A stretch of DNA of 64,000 nt from Deuterostichococcus epilithicus (taxonomy: Eukaryota > Chlorophyta > Trebouxiophyceae > Prasiolales > Stichococcaceae): the NCBI GenBank assembly GCA_033439295.1, contig JAVTLE010000013.1, forward strand, positions 1,302,001-1,366,000, given 5' to 3'. Positions 24,301-34,830 of the stretch are shown piece after piece. The position numbers and the translations under genes were made by a program. How positions within the stretch are numbered: position 1 is the stretch's first letter; the number at the start of each line of letters is the position of its first letter. A model generated the notes under the pieces. The model was not told where the DNA came from and ran no database searches. It saw only the letters and a program-made list of their open reading frames with translations.

Positions 24301-27046
24301 CTGGCTGCCGGGCTGCTGTGCTGAACGAAGCGCTGGCCGACTCCATTGCAAGGGTGCTCGAGCAGGCTCTGCCGATGAAGCAGAAAGCGGCCGCCAGAGT
24401 CCGGAGCTGTCCAGCGCATCGACAAGCTCGCTAAGGCGATCTCACCGTTTGCCCATGCCATTGCGGCGTCCGATGTCGCGCGCAGCCATGGCCGCCATGT
24501 CCGCCGCGGAGTGCTGCCGCACCCGCGGCATTGTCATGTTTGCCCCCAGCATCTTGCGCCCGCCTATCGTACACAAGTATGTGAGCTGGCGGCAATGCGG
24601 CTCTCACAACTTCAAATTCGGCGAGTGCTTGACCAGCCAGTCATGGCTGGCCTGGCTGCCACATGAGGAGCCCATGTCCTGATGGGCAGTTGGCCAACAA
24701 GGGATCAGAAGCTGACTCTGGTTGTTGACAGCCACACCAGACGGCGGCAGCCAACCCTTACATGATGCAGCTGTTGAGCACAGCGGCGCTGCGCTGTGCT
24801 CCCCCACAGTGTCAGCAGTTTCAGACAATGCAAGGCTGGTGGGGACAGGAGCAAGTGGGCCGCTGAACTGTCCGACCTGCGCCCTGCTGGGTGTGGCCGC
24901 CGCCACGGCGGAAGGCGGTAGGAAGCAGGCTGTCAGTGAAGCCGCCACGACTTGGCGCCATCTTTTTGTACTCCCCTGCCACGTGGTACTCGCAGTAGGG
25001 GCACCTGCTCACGTTGACGCCCGCCGTGCACGGCGTGCCGTCCTGCGGCGGGAGTTGCTGCGGTTGATGCCCCGGGTCACGCGCTCGCTGGTCGGAGAGT
25101 TGCCGGGGAGTGCGCCGCACACCATGTGGGGCCGCAGCGCAGCGCGCTCGTGCTGCAAGCAGGTGAGTCGGCCTCTGCCGCCTTGCACACAGTCTCTAGA
25201 TCGTGTGCAGGACATGCGAGGTTCTGCGGTTCAGGGCTCCGCATTTAGACCCTGGCCCCTAAACCCTGAAAAATGCGCACCTTGCGGGTGCTCTTGCAGA
25301 TGCCAAAGTCCGCTGCGGTGCCGACGTGCGTCAGCTGCTCGCCCCCCGACAGCGTCAGCGACGCCCTTCCCTCCTCCACCCGCACCTGCGGCTTCCTCAA
25401 GCGTCACTGCCGAGCAAGAGTCGCAGCAATGTTTTCCCCACGAGGGACTGGCGTCCGAGGCCCACACATGTCGCTCACACCATGGCGCTGCAAAACTCGG
25501 ACACAACAACAAGCTGCTGGCAGTGCGTGTGCTGGCAGGGGCATGCGTGCATGTACCTTGCAGTTATGGGGCGCAAACAGGTTCTTGCACTGCAGAAGCG
25601 CAACAGCGCACCTTGGCGGCGAAGACGGCAAGGAGGGACCCCTGCGCCAGCTGCCAGTGCGCGTCGTGGGCGTCGCCAAACAGGAACGTCTTCACGGAGC
25701 AGCCTACGGGACAGAAACGGTACCAGAAGATCACCCGAAGAACTCTGCGCAGTGCCCTGCACATGCTGTCCTGGAGGCACCGTCACCCAGGTTGACATGT
25801 TACACTCCCGATCGTGCCATGGAAAGTCACTGTAGATATAACAACATCGCTCACCGCTGAGGTCGGACAGCACCCACAGGGAGTAGGCCTTGCCGCTGGA
25901 TGAGGCGCGCAGCGGCAGCTTCTCCGAAAGCACACCCACCGTCGCCCAGGGCCCCTCGATGCCCGCCGCCCGGCTCCTGCGGCGGCGTGCGGCTCACGGT
26001 TTGCTCGGCAGCGCATTCCGGGCACCAGGGCCTGTTGTCGCTTGCTGCGACCCCAGCGCTGCATTGCACCCGCCAGGTGCAGGACGCATGTCGGCAGGCA
26101 CGGTATCGTTTTCAGGGCTGCACGTGCAAGTTTGTGTGGGCCTATTTGCTCGCTAGGGAACGCCCAGAGGATGCGGCAGGACGTCAAACGAATGGAAAAG
26201 AATCAACAACGGGTGGAGTGACGCACGAGAGGGCGCCAAGCTTGACGAACGTCACTTCTTCGAGCCGCTCTTGCAGCACCACGCTGGAGTACTTCGGGTT
26301 TCTCACCTGTGGCAGATCAGCATGTCCTCTTCTGGCACCAATCAGGTGCCCTTCTTAGTGCGCAGGTGCACACTGCGGCGTGTGTCATGGGCAGGAGCCC
26401 AAATCATTTCCTCCAGCGTTGAGCCACAGGCAGGCGGAAATCTGCTCACCCGCAGGCCCGAGCGCCGCTCCATAAACCCCACGCCCTTGGCAGCTGCTGG
26501 AGGAGCCGCCGTGCCGATGCCCAGGAATGCAGTTTGCCCTGCGGGGGCCGAACAATCAGGCGGATCGAATCCGGACGGGACGTTACTTGGCTGGCAGGCC
26601 GGGCTTCCTGTCGAAATCATGCTTAGGGTACCTGTGGGCTGCGTTTCTGCGTCTGTTCGCGCTGCTGCTGCAGAGGGGCTGCCGCCGCCGCGCAGCTGCC
26701 CCACCGCCCGTTGGCCCACTGCATATCGGGACGGCTGGTCATCAGCAGCTGGTGTCTCAGGCCGCCGCGTCTGATGCTGCTGCGTCTCGCAGGCCGCTGC
26801 GTCGTCCGGATCGAACGGGCAGCCCGATGTGGGACTGCCCGGCACCATCCTCGCCTCTGCCTCGTCAGCGAGCGCTGCCAGTATATCTAGATCCTCGTCT
26901 GGGATGTCACCGATGTCCGGGCTGGATGCCACGCACTGGTGCGTGTCGGCGTTCCTGCCATGTTGTGCTGCCTTTGTGCGTCCTTCCTCGGTCTCGAAGT
27001 CGCCGGCCAGCTGCAGCAGCATGTCAAGCTCATCGCCTTCCGACAT
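21324..27046 (-). CDS. MCM10: DNA replication factor MCM10
   Basis: Binds CMG helicase, DNA and polymerase alpha at origins. The first exon (26.6-27.0 kb) starts MSEGDELDMLLQLAGDFETE, an acidic N-terminus. FMERRSGLRV (near 26.46 kb) and RNPKYSSVVLQERLEEVTFV (near 26.25 kb) lead into the OB-fold, with AYSLWVLSDLSG and FGDAHDAHWQLAQGS around 25.65-25.9 kb. The Mcm10 CCCH zinc finger follows near 25.0 kb: CTAGVNVSRCPYCEYH, then VAGEYKKMAP. After a long Ala/Pro-rich linker, the C-terminal paired zinc motif appears at 21.65-21.84 kb (WHCAACNYTTETPHPAC, WWRCAGCG, CPKC-type end), and the last exon finishes QGFSLKSLK. The order matches animal MCM10, including the C-terminal zinc module that yeast lacks. 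Exon limits in the linker are uncertain. Confidence 0.9.
21856..21899. repeat. Perfect 22-base tandem duplication
   Basis: Two identical adjacent copies (21856-21877 and 21878-21899), each starting AGGCGAGGGG. They lie in an MCM10 intron just upstream of the C-terminal zinc exon. Perfect identity suggests a recent event. Confidence 0.95.
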
Positions 27047-27701
27047 GCTGAGCAGTTTGTGACAGGCTGCCAGACGGCGACGTGACCTCTACAAAGCGGC
27101 AGATCGCAACGAACAAAACATTCACGTTCGAAATTTGAAGCATGCCATGCGCCCCGTCGCTGGTTTGTTCCCCTGCACTACCCAGTCAACGAGAAACGAC
27201 TACAGGTGCTGTTTGCTAGTCACTCATGTAGGTATTGAGTGGTGCTTTCGCACACTTGTACGACGCCAGAAGAGTGGCACACTGGTCCCTCAACTACGAG
27301 GAGTCATACTGACTTAGTCTAAGAAACTTGATCAAGCCGCCACTGCGTTTCAGAAACCACAACACGAGTTCTTCTGTCTCGGAGCCTGCCCGTGACTACA
27401 TCTGACGACTGCTTCAGTTCCGCCGAGTGGCATCTCAACCAGAGAAAGTGGCAGCGCACCGCCCCTGATGCTGTGTGCACAGGGAAGCCTCGTGATTGCT
27501 GAGTCAAGCAGCGGCACTGAAGGCTCATGGGCCTGTCAGCTGAGGTTGCGCAATGGCATACATGTGGCACCAGCTGCCTCAGCCGGCCCCTCGACAACCT
27601 CGCGAGGCCGCGGTCGCTGCCTGATCCAGCAAAACGTGTCGCCAGAGCGACCTGCTGCCCGGCGGCGACACAAAACTGCCGCGAATTATGCCTCATTTGC
27701 G
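27047..27701. other. Intergenic region, MCM10 promoter / ABHD17 3' flank
   Basis: Both flanking genes are on the minus strand, so this holds the MCM10 promoter on its left side and the hydrolase 3' UTR on its right. Base composition is less GC-rich than the genes. No further feature seen. Confidence 0.5.
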
Positions 27702-30224
27702 TCATTGCCGTGGGTTGCACTCTGGCCAGACCTCCCTCATGAACCGCTTCAAAGTGGGCAGATAGCCGTCCGCCATCTCGAGGTCCTGAGGTGTAAGGTG
27801 GAGAAGCAATCATGCTCGGTGTCTAATGCATTCTGAACTGCATGAGTGTTACGGCGCTTAGCACTTACAGCGGCACGTCACAGCGAACCTTTCGATGCAG
27901 TCCTGGGGCGCATCCAAAGCCACAAACCGGAATGGCATCCCACAAGGCGGTGCTGCGAAGACGGCTGAACAAAATGTGCATGTTGAGAGGGAGGATGGAG
28001 GCAGCAGACCTGGTGATTGTGCCCCTCGGCCCACAGCGGCTCTGATGGGTGCTGTGCCAGCGAGTGCAGCTTGCGCCCGTGCACCACGTCAATTACCTCG
28101 TCGTCCGTGCCCTGCAGAGCCCAGCGCTGCTTCGTTTGGAGTGTCAAACAGAGCTGTCACGTCGGAGAGCAAGCTCTGCGTACGATGCAGGCGTGGGTAC
28201 AGCGAAGCTTCAGCAGGCCAGCAGCACCCTGACGGCAGGTTCCATAGCGGGTTTGCGAGCTCAGCACCTTCCACTCTTGCTGGAGCAAATCGCGCTATGC
28301 AATATCAAAACCAGTATATGGCGTGTGCCTGCTTGAGAGATGCCCTCAAGCACGAGTCTCATGTTGGATGCAGAATCCTGGGGCACAAGCCTTCAGCCTA
28401 TGATGTCAGATAGCAGGCAGGAGGAGGCAGCAGCGTGAGCGTACATGCATGATGAGCAGCGGGCAGTCGATGCGTGGCACGAGCTTGGAGCTGACGAACA
28501 CGTCCAGACACGATGGCCACGCATTCCAGCCTGGGTTCAGCACCCGCATGCCTGCAGCCGCACAAGGGAGGGCCTCGATTTTTTGCCGCCCTAAAGATGC
28601 AACTCTCGTGATGGTCACAGTCCGAGCTGTGGGGTTGCGGCCTCACAGTGTGATGGCGAGCGTCAGGTATGGGGTAGGTGGCACGTCAATAGGCGTGCGA
28701 CAAATATTCGGCAGACTTGGCACATGCAACATGGCACATGCAATGGGACGCTGCGGGAGACTTCCATATTGTGGGGTCCGCAGAAGCATCGATCTTCCAA
28801 AGAAGCATCAAACGTGCACAAGCAAGGCCAGATCCCCGCACCCGACATGAGTGGGCTGTGCAGAATACAGCCGGCAAGGCCACGGGTGCGGGCGGCCAGG
28901 TCTACGCTGGGACCGCTGCCGACGCTCTGCCCATACAGCACGATATCGTCCGGCGCCCGATTGTACCTGCCGCACGACAAACGGACGCCCATCACGTCCA
29001 AGCTGAGAGGAGTGAGTTTGCGCGACCATACCTTGCTGGCGCAGCCGCTGGCCGAGCAACACAATGCTGGGCTGCTGCTGCTGCAGCCAGCGCAGAGCCC
29101 GGAACCTCGACCATACTCTGTCATGAGGCAGCGGGCCTCGTCAGCGGCGCTGTTGCACCATGCCCTAGTGTGTGGCTGGCGCCGGCCCTGGCGCTGGGTG
29201 GCGGCGCCACAGAATGCTGAGGAAAGAAAGCCCACCGCTGCAGCAGGCAGGTGTACACCGCTTCCAGGTCCGCGATGCTGCCCGCCACGGACGGCTGCCC
29301 GCTGCTGCAGCCGTACCCCGTGTAGTCATAGCCCATCACATTGCACCGCAGCTCCTTTGCAAGCTCCCTGCAGGTGGGGAGGCCATTGCATGGGAAAAGG
29401 GCGGAAGTAGGCTCCATGCCGCAACTGCCGGGCAGATGGCTCTGCGCGTGCATCCCGCAAAACCCAGACAAGCTGCAGCGCGCAATGAAAACTCGGCGGC
29501 AGCGCAGTGTCGCTCACAATCGCCCTAGTCTGGTGCATGTCGCAAGCACAGGGCAGCACCAAGGTTGCACTGGTACCAGTGGACCTACCTGTAGAAGGGG
29601 AGCATTTGGCCAAGGTCCACAGCATTGCCGTGGCTGAACAGGATCGTGCGCGCTGTTTCCCGGCCCGCCGAGGTGTAGGGAATGTAAGCTGCGATGACCT
29701 CCTCCACTGGCGCGCCCTTCCTGCCGCTGCCAGAGGGGATCCGCAGCACAGTACAGCTGAGCACCTTTCGGCAGCCCCTGCACCAGCAGGGCAGAGAACA
29801 CTAGCGCCTTGTGGTCGGCATCATGCGTACCGTGAAATATGCGCTCCCTGCACACGAGACACTTGACGTAGCAACAGCAAACTCAAGAAAGAGCAGGCTT
29901 TCAGAGAGTCCAAGCGCCACGCAGGAGCGGCGCAGCAACGCACTGGAGCAGGGGCTGAATGTACAGCTCGCCGGTGCCATCCGCGTGCTCCTTGACCTGT
30001 CAGCAGAATGAGATGGCAAGCTGTTTTCAACAGAAGTACTGCGCTGTGCTGCACAGCACCGTCAATGTGCCAGCTGTACAACACTGAAGGCATCCCCCAC
30101 TGCATTCGGTGACACGCAGGCGCCCTACATGACGGGCGGGACAAACCTGGTACGTCGCTGGCCGAGGCGGGAAGAAAGCTAGTTTAGAGCTGATGTGGTC
30201 CACGATTTTAGACAGCGGTCCCAT
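27702..30224 (-). CDS. ABHD17-like alpha/beta hydrolase (probable protein depalmitoylase)
   Basis: Serine hydrolase of the ABHD17 (FAM108) family, which in animals removes palmitate from membrane proteins. The protein reads [53 protein letters not shown] (oxyanion region), [16 protein letters not shown], then the nucleophile elbow [45 protein letters not shown] (catalytic Asp) and [21 protein letters not shown] (catalytic His) follow, with stop after PECNPRQ. All introns I could check are GT-AG. I chose the ATG at 30224 because FFPP normally lies within 20-30 residues of the start; an in-frame ATG at 30374 adds 50 residues. The Cys-rich N-terminal palmitoylation patch of animal ABHD17 is missing. 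It sits two genes from a palmitoyltransferase; no functional link is implied. Confidence 0.9.
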
Positions 30225-31077
30225 CCTCCTTAGACGTGGCTTCACAGTGCCAGAGTCATCATATTCCACGCCCGCTGCCTTGCAGGTCCCGCGGAGCTTC
30301 AGCCCCATATCATGCTCGCTGCTGTCCACCGCCTGTTTCAGCTGCCGCTGCAGCGCGGCATCGAAGCTCGCCACGCTTTGTTGTCAGACGCTGACAGTCT
30401 CGCGCCTTTGCAACGGCTGCCACCCTCTCCACCAGGATTTGAGTTTCGGTAGAAGATCAAGATTCCTGGTACGCTTCGCGCGCTTGATGAAGCAGCGACG
30501 CGTCGGTGTGCAGCCCGGCTCTGCGCCCGGCTCTGGTTCACAGCTCCGAGGTGTCTGTCCCGAGCGCTGCGCAGCGCGTCAAACTGCGGTGTCACCCAAT
30601 ATCAAGCTTGCTTCTATGATAGCAGTAACTGGCGTCGGATCTGGTGAGCCGGTGAGCCAGGATGCGGTGGGAAAGCGATGGTCGTGCAACCGTGTTGTGT
30701 TTTGTGTGTTTCCAGAACGAGGGCGGGCCGATCACGTAACTTTGCCAACTTTCCATTCGACAAGAGGCCGCCTGCCCCGAGTCCCGCTCACAACTTCTAC
30801 AGAGACGCAAGTCGCCATCTGAACGTCCAGAAACACGGCATCTTGAGTCACCATTGCTCAGATTTTCACACGAATTGCATCCCCGACGGCTGGCTTTCGC
30901 AATCAGCCAACAAGAGCCCGACACGGCACGGAAAGGTTGCTAAAGCCTTATTATCTACAGCAGCGTTTCCTGACAGCAATTGTTCTGTGCACACTCTGGC
31001 GGAATTTGCCAAATTCCCACTGCGCGCCGGGCGGCGACAGCGCGCCATGCATCGCTGCGAGTAAGAAACCTTAGAGT
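30225..31077. promoter_or_regulatory. Divergent intergenic region, ABHD17-like / RCL1
   Basis: 853 bases between diverging starts. It includes a perfect 8-base inverted repeat with a one-base centre at 31001-31017 (GGAATTTG C CAAATTCC), about 60 bases before the RCL1 start. Confidence 0.5.
31001..31017. promoter_or_regulatory. Palindrome upstream of RCL1
   Basis: GGAATTTGCCAAATTCC is a perfect inverted repeat around a single C. Its symmetry suits a dimeric factor. The role is inferred from position only. Confidence 0.35.
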
Positions 31078-33039
31078 ATGGCCCTGCGGTTCGAGGGCTG
31101 CACGCAGTTCCGGCAGCGCCTGGTGTGCTCCACGCTTTCGGGTCGTCCCATCCGCATTGATAACATCCGGGCGCATGATCAGAACCCGGGTCTGCGCGAT
31201 TTCGAGGCATGCCTGCTGCGGCTGCTGGAGAAGGTCACCGACGGATGCGTCGTCGAGATCAATGAGACAGGTGCTGCTTGCGTTTCGATCCGTCTGCCGG
31301 ACCCGAATTCAATCCTTATTATATGCGCATGCGCCGCTGCGTGATGGTGTCGAGATGCATGGCATTTGATTTGGGCATCTGTGATTGTCAATGCGTTTCT
31401 GGCGGCGCCTGCTGCAGGCACCAGCCTGCGCTACAAGCCGGGCATTGTGACAGGCGCCACAGGGCTGCTGCATGAGTGCGGCACCTCCCGCGGCATCGGC
31501 TACTTTCTGGAGCCGCTCATCGTCATTTCGTTGTTCGGCAAAAAGGTGGGGCTTGTGTACCGAGCATCAGGCTCGTGCAGTGCCACCTTTTTCAACCTGC
31601 ATGGGAGCCAGGAGCTGTACGTTTGACGTTGCGCGTCCGACCCTGCGCAGCCACTGAGCATCACGCTGCGGGGGATCACCAACAGCCTCGAGGACCCCAG
31701 CGTGGATGTGTGGCGGACGGTGACGCTGCCGCTGCTGCGGAAGACGATAGGCGCAGACGGCCAGCTGCAGCTCAAGATCGTGCGCAGAGGCGCTCCGCCG
31801 CGGGTGCGGACTGCGCTCTTCCGTAGCACTCCAGCTCCACGCTGCCGGTGTTGCCCAGCAAAAGTTGTGTATCCTCGAGCGCCGTTGTTGCTCGGCACGC
31901 TGAACAGGGAGGTGCTCTGGGAATGCCCCAGGAAGGTCACTTAGGATGCACCAGTGGACGTTTGATAGTATCTGTTATAATAATAAAAAAATGTATCTAC
32001 AATGATGCAGGGAGGCGGCGAGGTGCTACTGAGCGTGCCGACGGTCCGAACGCTGCCGCCGGTCAGTCTGCTGCAGGAGGGTATGGTGAAGCGCGTGCGC
32101 GGCGTGGCGCACTCAATGCGCGTATCGCCGCAGAGCAGCAACCGCATGGTGCGCGGCTTGCATGTACTTGTCAGGCTCGCAACCCAGCCTCGCCGCGGCT
32201 GGACACTCCCCCACGAGAAGCACATATTCACCGGCGCTGGCCGCTCTGCTCTTGAGCAGACACACACCTTTCGATGCATTGCCGCCAGGTGGATGGCGCG
32301 CGCGGCATGCTGAATCAGCTGCTGGCGGACGTGTACGTGTTCACGGACCACATGAGCGGCCCGGAGGCGGGCCTGTCGCCGGGTTACGGCATCATGCTGG
32401 TTGCAGAGACCACTACCGGGCGCTTCATCTCCGCGGAGGCCGCCGTTGCGGCGGAGACCATGGTGCGCAGTTTTGCGACCTGCGAGGTGCCGCTGAATGG
32501 TTTAGCAGTGCACGAGGCGAGCTAGTGAGGATCACGGTCGAGTCTCTCCTAGGGCTGCAGCTGTGACCTTATACTGATCACGCTGCTCGTGAAGACTGAG
32601 GGCTATACTGTCTCACAGGGCGACGAGGCGGCGGTGCCGGAGGACATCGGCAGGCAGGCAGCCAAGCGGCTGTTCGAGGAGATCAGCTGCGGCGGGGCCG
32701 TCGACAGCGCGCATCAGGTGAATGTCTGTTTGGGAAGCAGCAGTATCTGTAGGAGCACGTCAGTTTGTAGTGCCTTATTGCCAGTCTGCAATACCGGCTG
32801 AGCACTTGCTACTGTGCCCCCTCACGCAGGGCCTTGTACTGCTGCTTTGTGCCATCGGGCCGCAAGAGGTGAACGAGGTGCGGCTCGGGCTGCTCACGCC
32901 ATACGCGGTGCAGACGCTGCGGCATGTGAAGGACTTCTTCGGCGTCTCCTTCAGCATCAAGCCGGAAAAGGAGAGCCAGACCATCTTCCTGTCATGCATC
33001 GGGGCCGGCATCAAGAACACGTCAAAGGCAGTGACGTAG
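31078..33039 (+). CDS. RCL1: RNA 3'-terminal phosphate cyclase-like protein (RCL1)
   Basis: Nucleolar component of the SSU processome, needed for 18S pre-rRNA cleavage; the family lost the cyclase activity of RtcA. Exons: 31078-31270, 31417-31545, 31651-31803, 32011-32148, 32289-32462, 32619-32717, 32830-33039, all GT-AG and in phase. Motifs: start MALRFEGCTQFRQRL, GTSLRYKPGIVTGA, SRGIGYFLEPLIVISLFGKK, LSITLRGITNSLEDPSVD, EVLLSVPTVRTLPPVSLL, PGYGIMLVAETTTGR, EEAAVP-type block DEAAVPEDIG, and the end SCIGAGIKNTSKAVT, close to animal and plant RCL1 throughout. Length (about 365 residues) is normal. Two exons end in ATG|GTGCGC. Confidence 0.95.
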
Positions 33040-33368
33040 GGCGGGTGCTGCAAGGTGTCGGCGTCCAGTTCGTTGGTCACGTGAAGGGTTGCAGTTGCTG
33101 ATTTACCAGTTTTGTTACGGATGTGCGCAAGTGCGGCACATAGCAGAGAATATGAGCAGGTTGTTATGATGCATCTGTCCAATCAAGCATCGCCTACTCC
33201 CAATCAGTCCGTCTCTTTCAAGCTCTTTTTCAACGGGCGGGACCCTATTCTGGCACACGATATCCCCGGCGGCCATTTGACGCGAGGAGCACGGCAGCGT
33301 TCGTCCCTTTTGCAGCTTTCAGGCGAAGCAGCACACGGCGCGTGGAGCAGCAGCTTGTCGTTGCCAAG
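33040..33368. other. Short intergenic region, RCL1 3' flank / eS21 promoter
   Basis: 329 bases between same-strand genes. It must hold the RCL1 terminator and the eS21 promoter and 5' UTR. No clear motif seen. Confidence 0.5.
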
Positions 33369-33887
33369 ATGCTGAACGACGAGAACGAGCTGGTTGACCT
33401 GTACCTGCCCCGCAAGTGGTGAGCATCATCTTTGCAGAGCTGGCTCTGCTGCAACCGCAGTGGCGGACGCACGTGGAGGCGATAGGCGCCAAGCTGGTGT
33501 ATGAAGCAAAAGAGCACTGCCAGCCACGAGCCCGGCGCTCTCGGGGTCTGGTTCTGGAAGGCCTTAGCTCCAGAGGTTGAGAGCTGCATCCTTTACTGAA
33601 CCACTCCAGCGAGCGTCGGCAAACGCTGATTCACACCTAAGGTGTGTCATGTGTCGTTCGCTGCAGCTCGTGGACCAACAAGCTCATCACGTCGAAGGAC
33701 CATGCAGCAGTGCAGATTAACATCGGCCACCTGAACGAGGAGGGCGTGTACACCACCGGCCAGTTCTCCACCTTCGCGCTGACCGGCGCCGTCCGCGCTC
33801 AGGTGAGCATGGCTTGCTAGTGCATCGTGTCACAAGAGAGCCGTGTTGGCAGCCAGCGGCAGCGGCAGTGGCAGCGGCTGGTTGTGT

Positions 33888-33923
<36 letters not shown>

Positions 33924-34137
33924 CTGAGGTGTAGAGCGGCCGATTCGCAGTGTGAATCTTGGCTGCGGTTTGCCAGGGTGGAAATGCTCGAATGCTCGTC
34001 GCAGTGAGCTCAAGCTGCGTCAAGCGGTTTGTAGCCTCGCCCGAACAACATCTCGACCCTACTGTTTCTGGCAGGGGGAGGGCGACTCTGCCATCGACCT
34101 GCTGTGGCAGAAGAGGCGGCAGGAGGCGGGCCAGTAG
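33369..34137 (+). CDS. RPS21: 40S ribosomal protein eS21
   Basis: Small-subunit protein next to uS2. Three exons: 33369-33418 ([16 protein letters not shown]), 33667-33802 and 34075-34137. The first junction rebuilds the family motif PRKCSWTNK, followed by [13 protein letters not shown] and [20 protein letters not shown]. The end is EAGQ and the total of about 82 residues is the usual size. The second intron contains a CAG run. TGTAA, the chlorophyte poly(A) signal, occurs at 34399-34403. Confidence 0.93.
33888..33923. repeat. GCA trinucleotide repeat in eS21 intron
   Basis: An uninterrupted run of about twelve GCA units in the second intron of eS21. Confidence 0.95.
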
Positions 34138-34398
34138 GAGGCCCATCACTGCGATGGAAACAGTCGGGAAGGAAGCGCAGCGAACAGCACGGAGCAGCCG
34201 ACGTGCTGCCATGCGAGCACCTGGACAGCGACGCGAGCTGTAGCAGCACAGCGCCGCAGCAGCGGCATGCTGCCTGCAGCAACGCTTTGCAGCACCTAGC
34301 AGCCTGCCATCTCGTCTCTGATGCGCATTGCAGGCTTGGTGCTTGCGCTGAGATGCATGAACATGGTCTGCCCGTGCCAGCAGCTCTATGATGTGAGT

Positions 34399-34403
34399 TG
34401 TAA
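34399..34403 (+). terminator. TGTAA polyadenylation signal of eS21
   Basis: TGTAA about 260 bases after the eS21 stop, before the next gene's start. The motif is the usual green-algal poly(A) signal; use here is inferred from position. Confidence 0.4.
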
Positions 34404-34830
34404 GCATATTCTCATCACCTGCTCATTCTAGGGTTGCAAGCTTCCACAGACGAGCCAATCAAGAAGGTAGATCCCTGTCCTGCCGGTCCCGCGTGAAGCA
34501 CCGCATGACTGTGTCCTGCTGCTCTTCTCCCACTCTGGTGATCCCGCACTCATGCGTGAGGAATTGCCCTCTGGTTTGAGCAGCTGCAGCCTGCTATCAG
34601 ATCGGACGGAATTGCTTCCCCTTTTTCAATCAGCTTTTGTGCAGCTTTCATCACTCAGCTTCCTGCCGCCGCTTCAGGGCTCCCCAACCCAAATCTGCAT
34701 GCAAATTCGGAAAACTTTCAATCGCACAGACGAGAGATCACAATACAGCATCAGCTTCAGAGTGCTTGACGATGGACCCGCCCCTGTAGAGCTGCGCGTT
34801 AGGCTGCGAGAACGTTTCCGGAACGGAATC
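34404..34830. other. Upstream region of the Mak11-like gene
   Basis: Probable promoter and 5' UTR. The open frame extends upstream of the chosen start, and an in-frame ATG at about 34699 could add some 44 unconserved residues. Nothing else seen. Confidence 0.4.

Noticed and set aside
24722-25795. 357-codon plus-strand open frame
   Set aside because: Antisense to the MCM10 OB-fold and zinc-finger exons. No protein-like pattern.
31078-33039. Active RNA 3'-phosphate cyclase (RtcA)
   Set aside because: GTSLRYKPG, SRGIGYFLEPL and the C-terminal block match the RCL1 branch, which lacks cyclase activity, more closely than RtcA.
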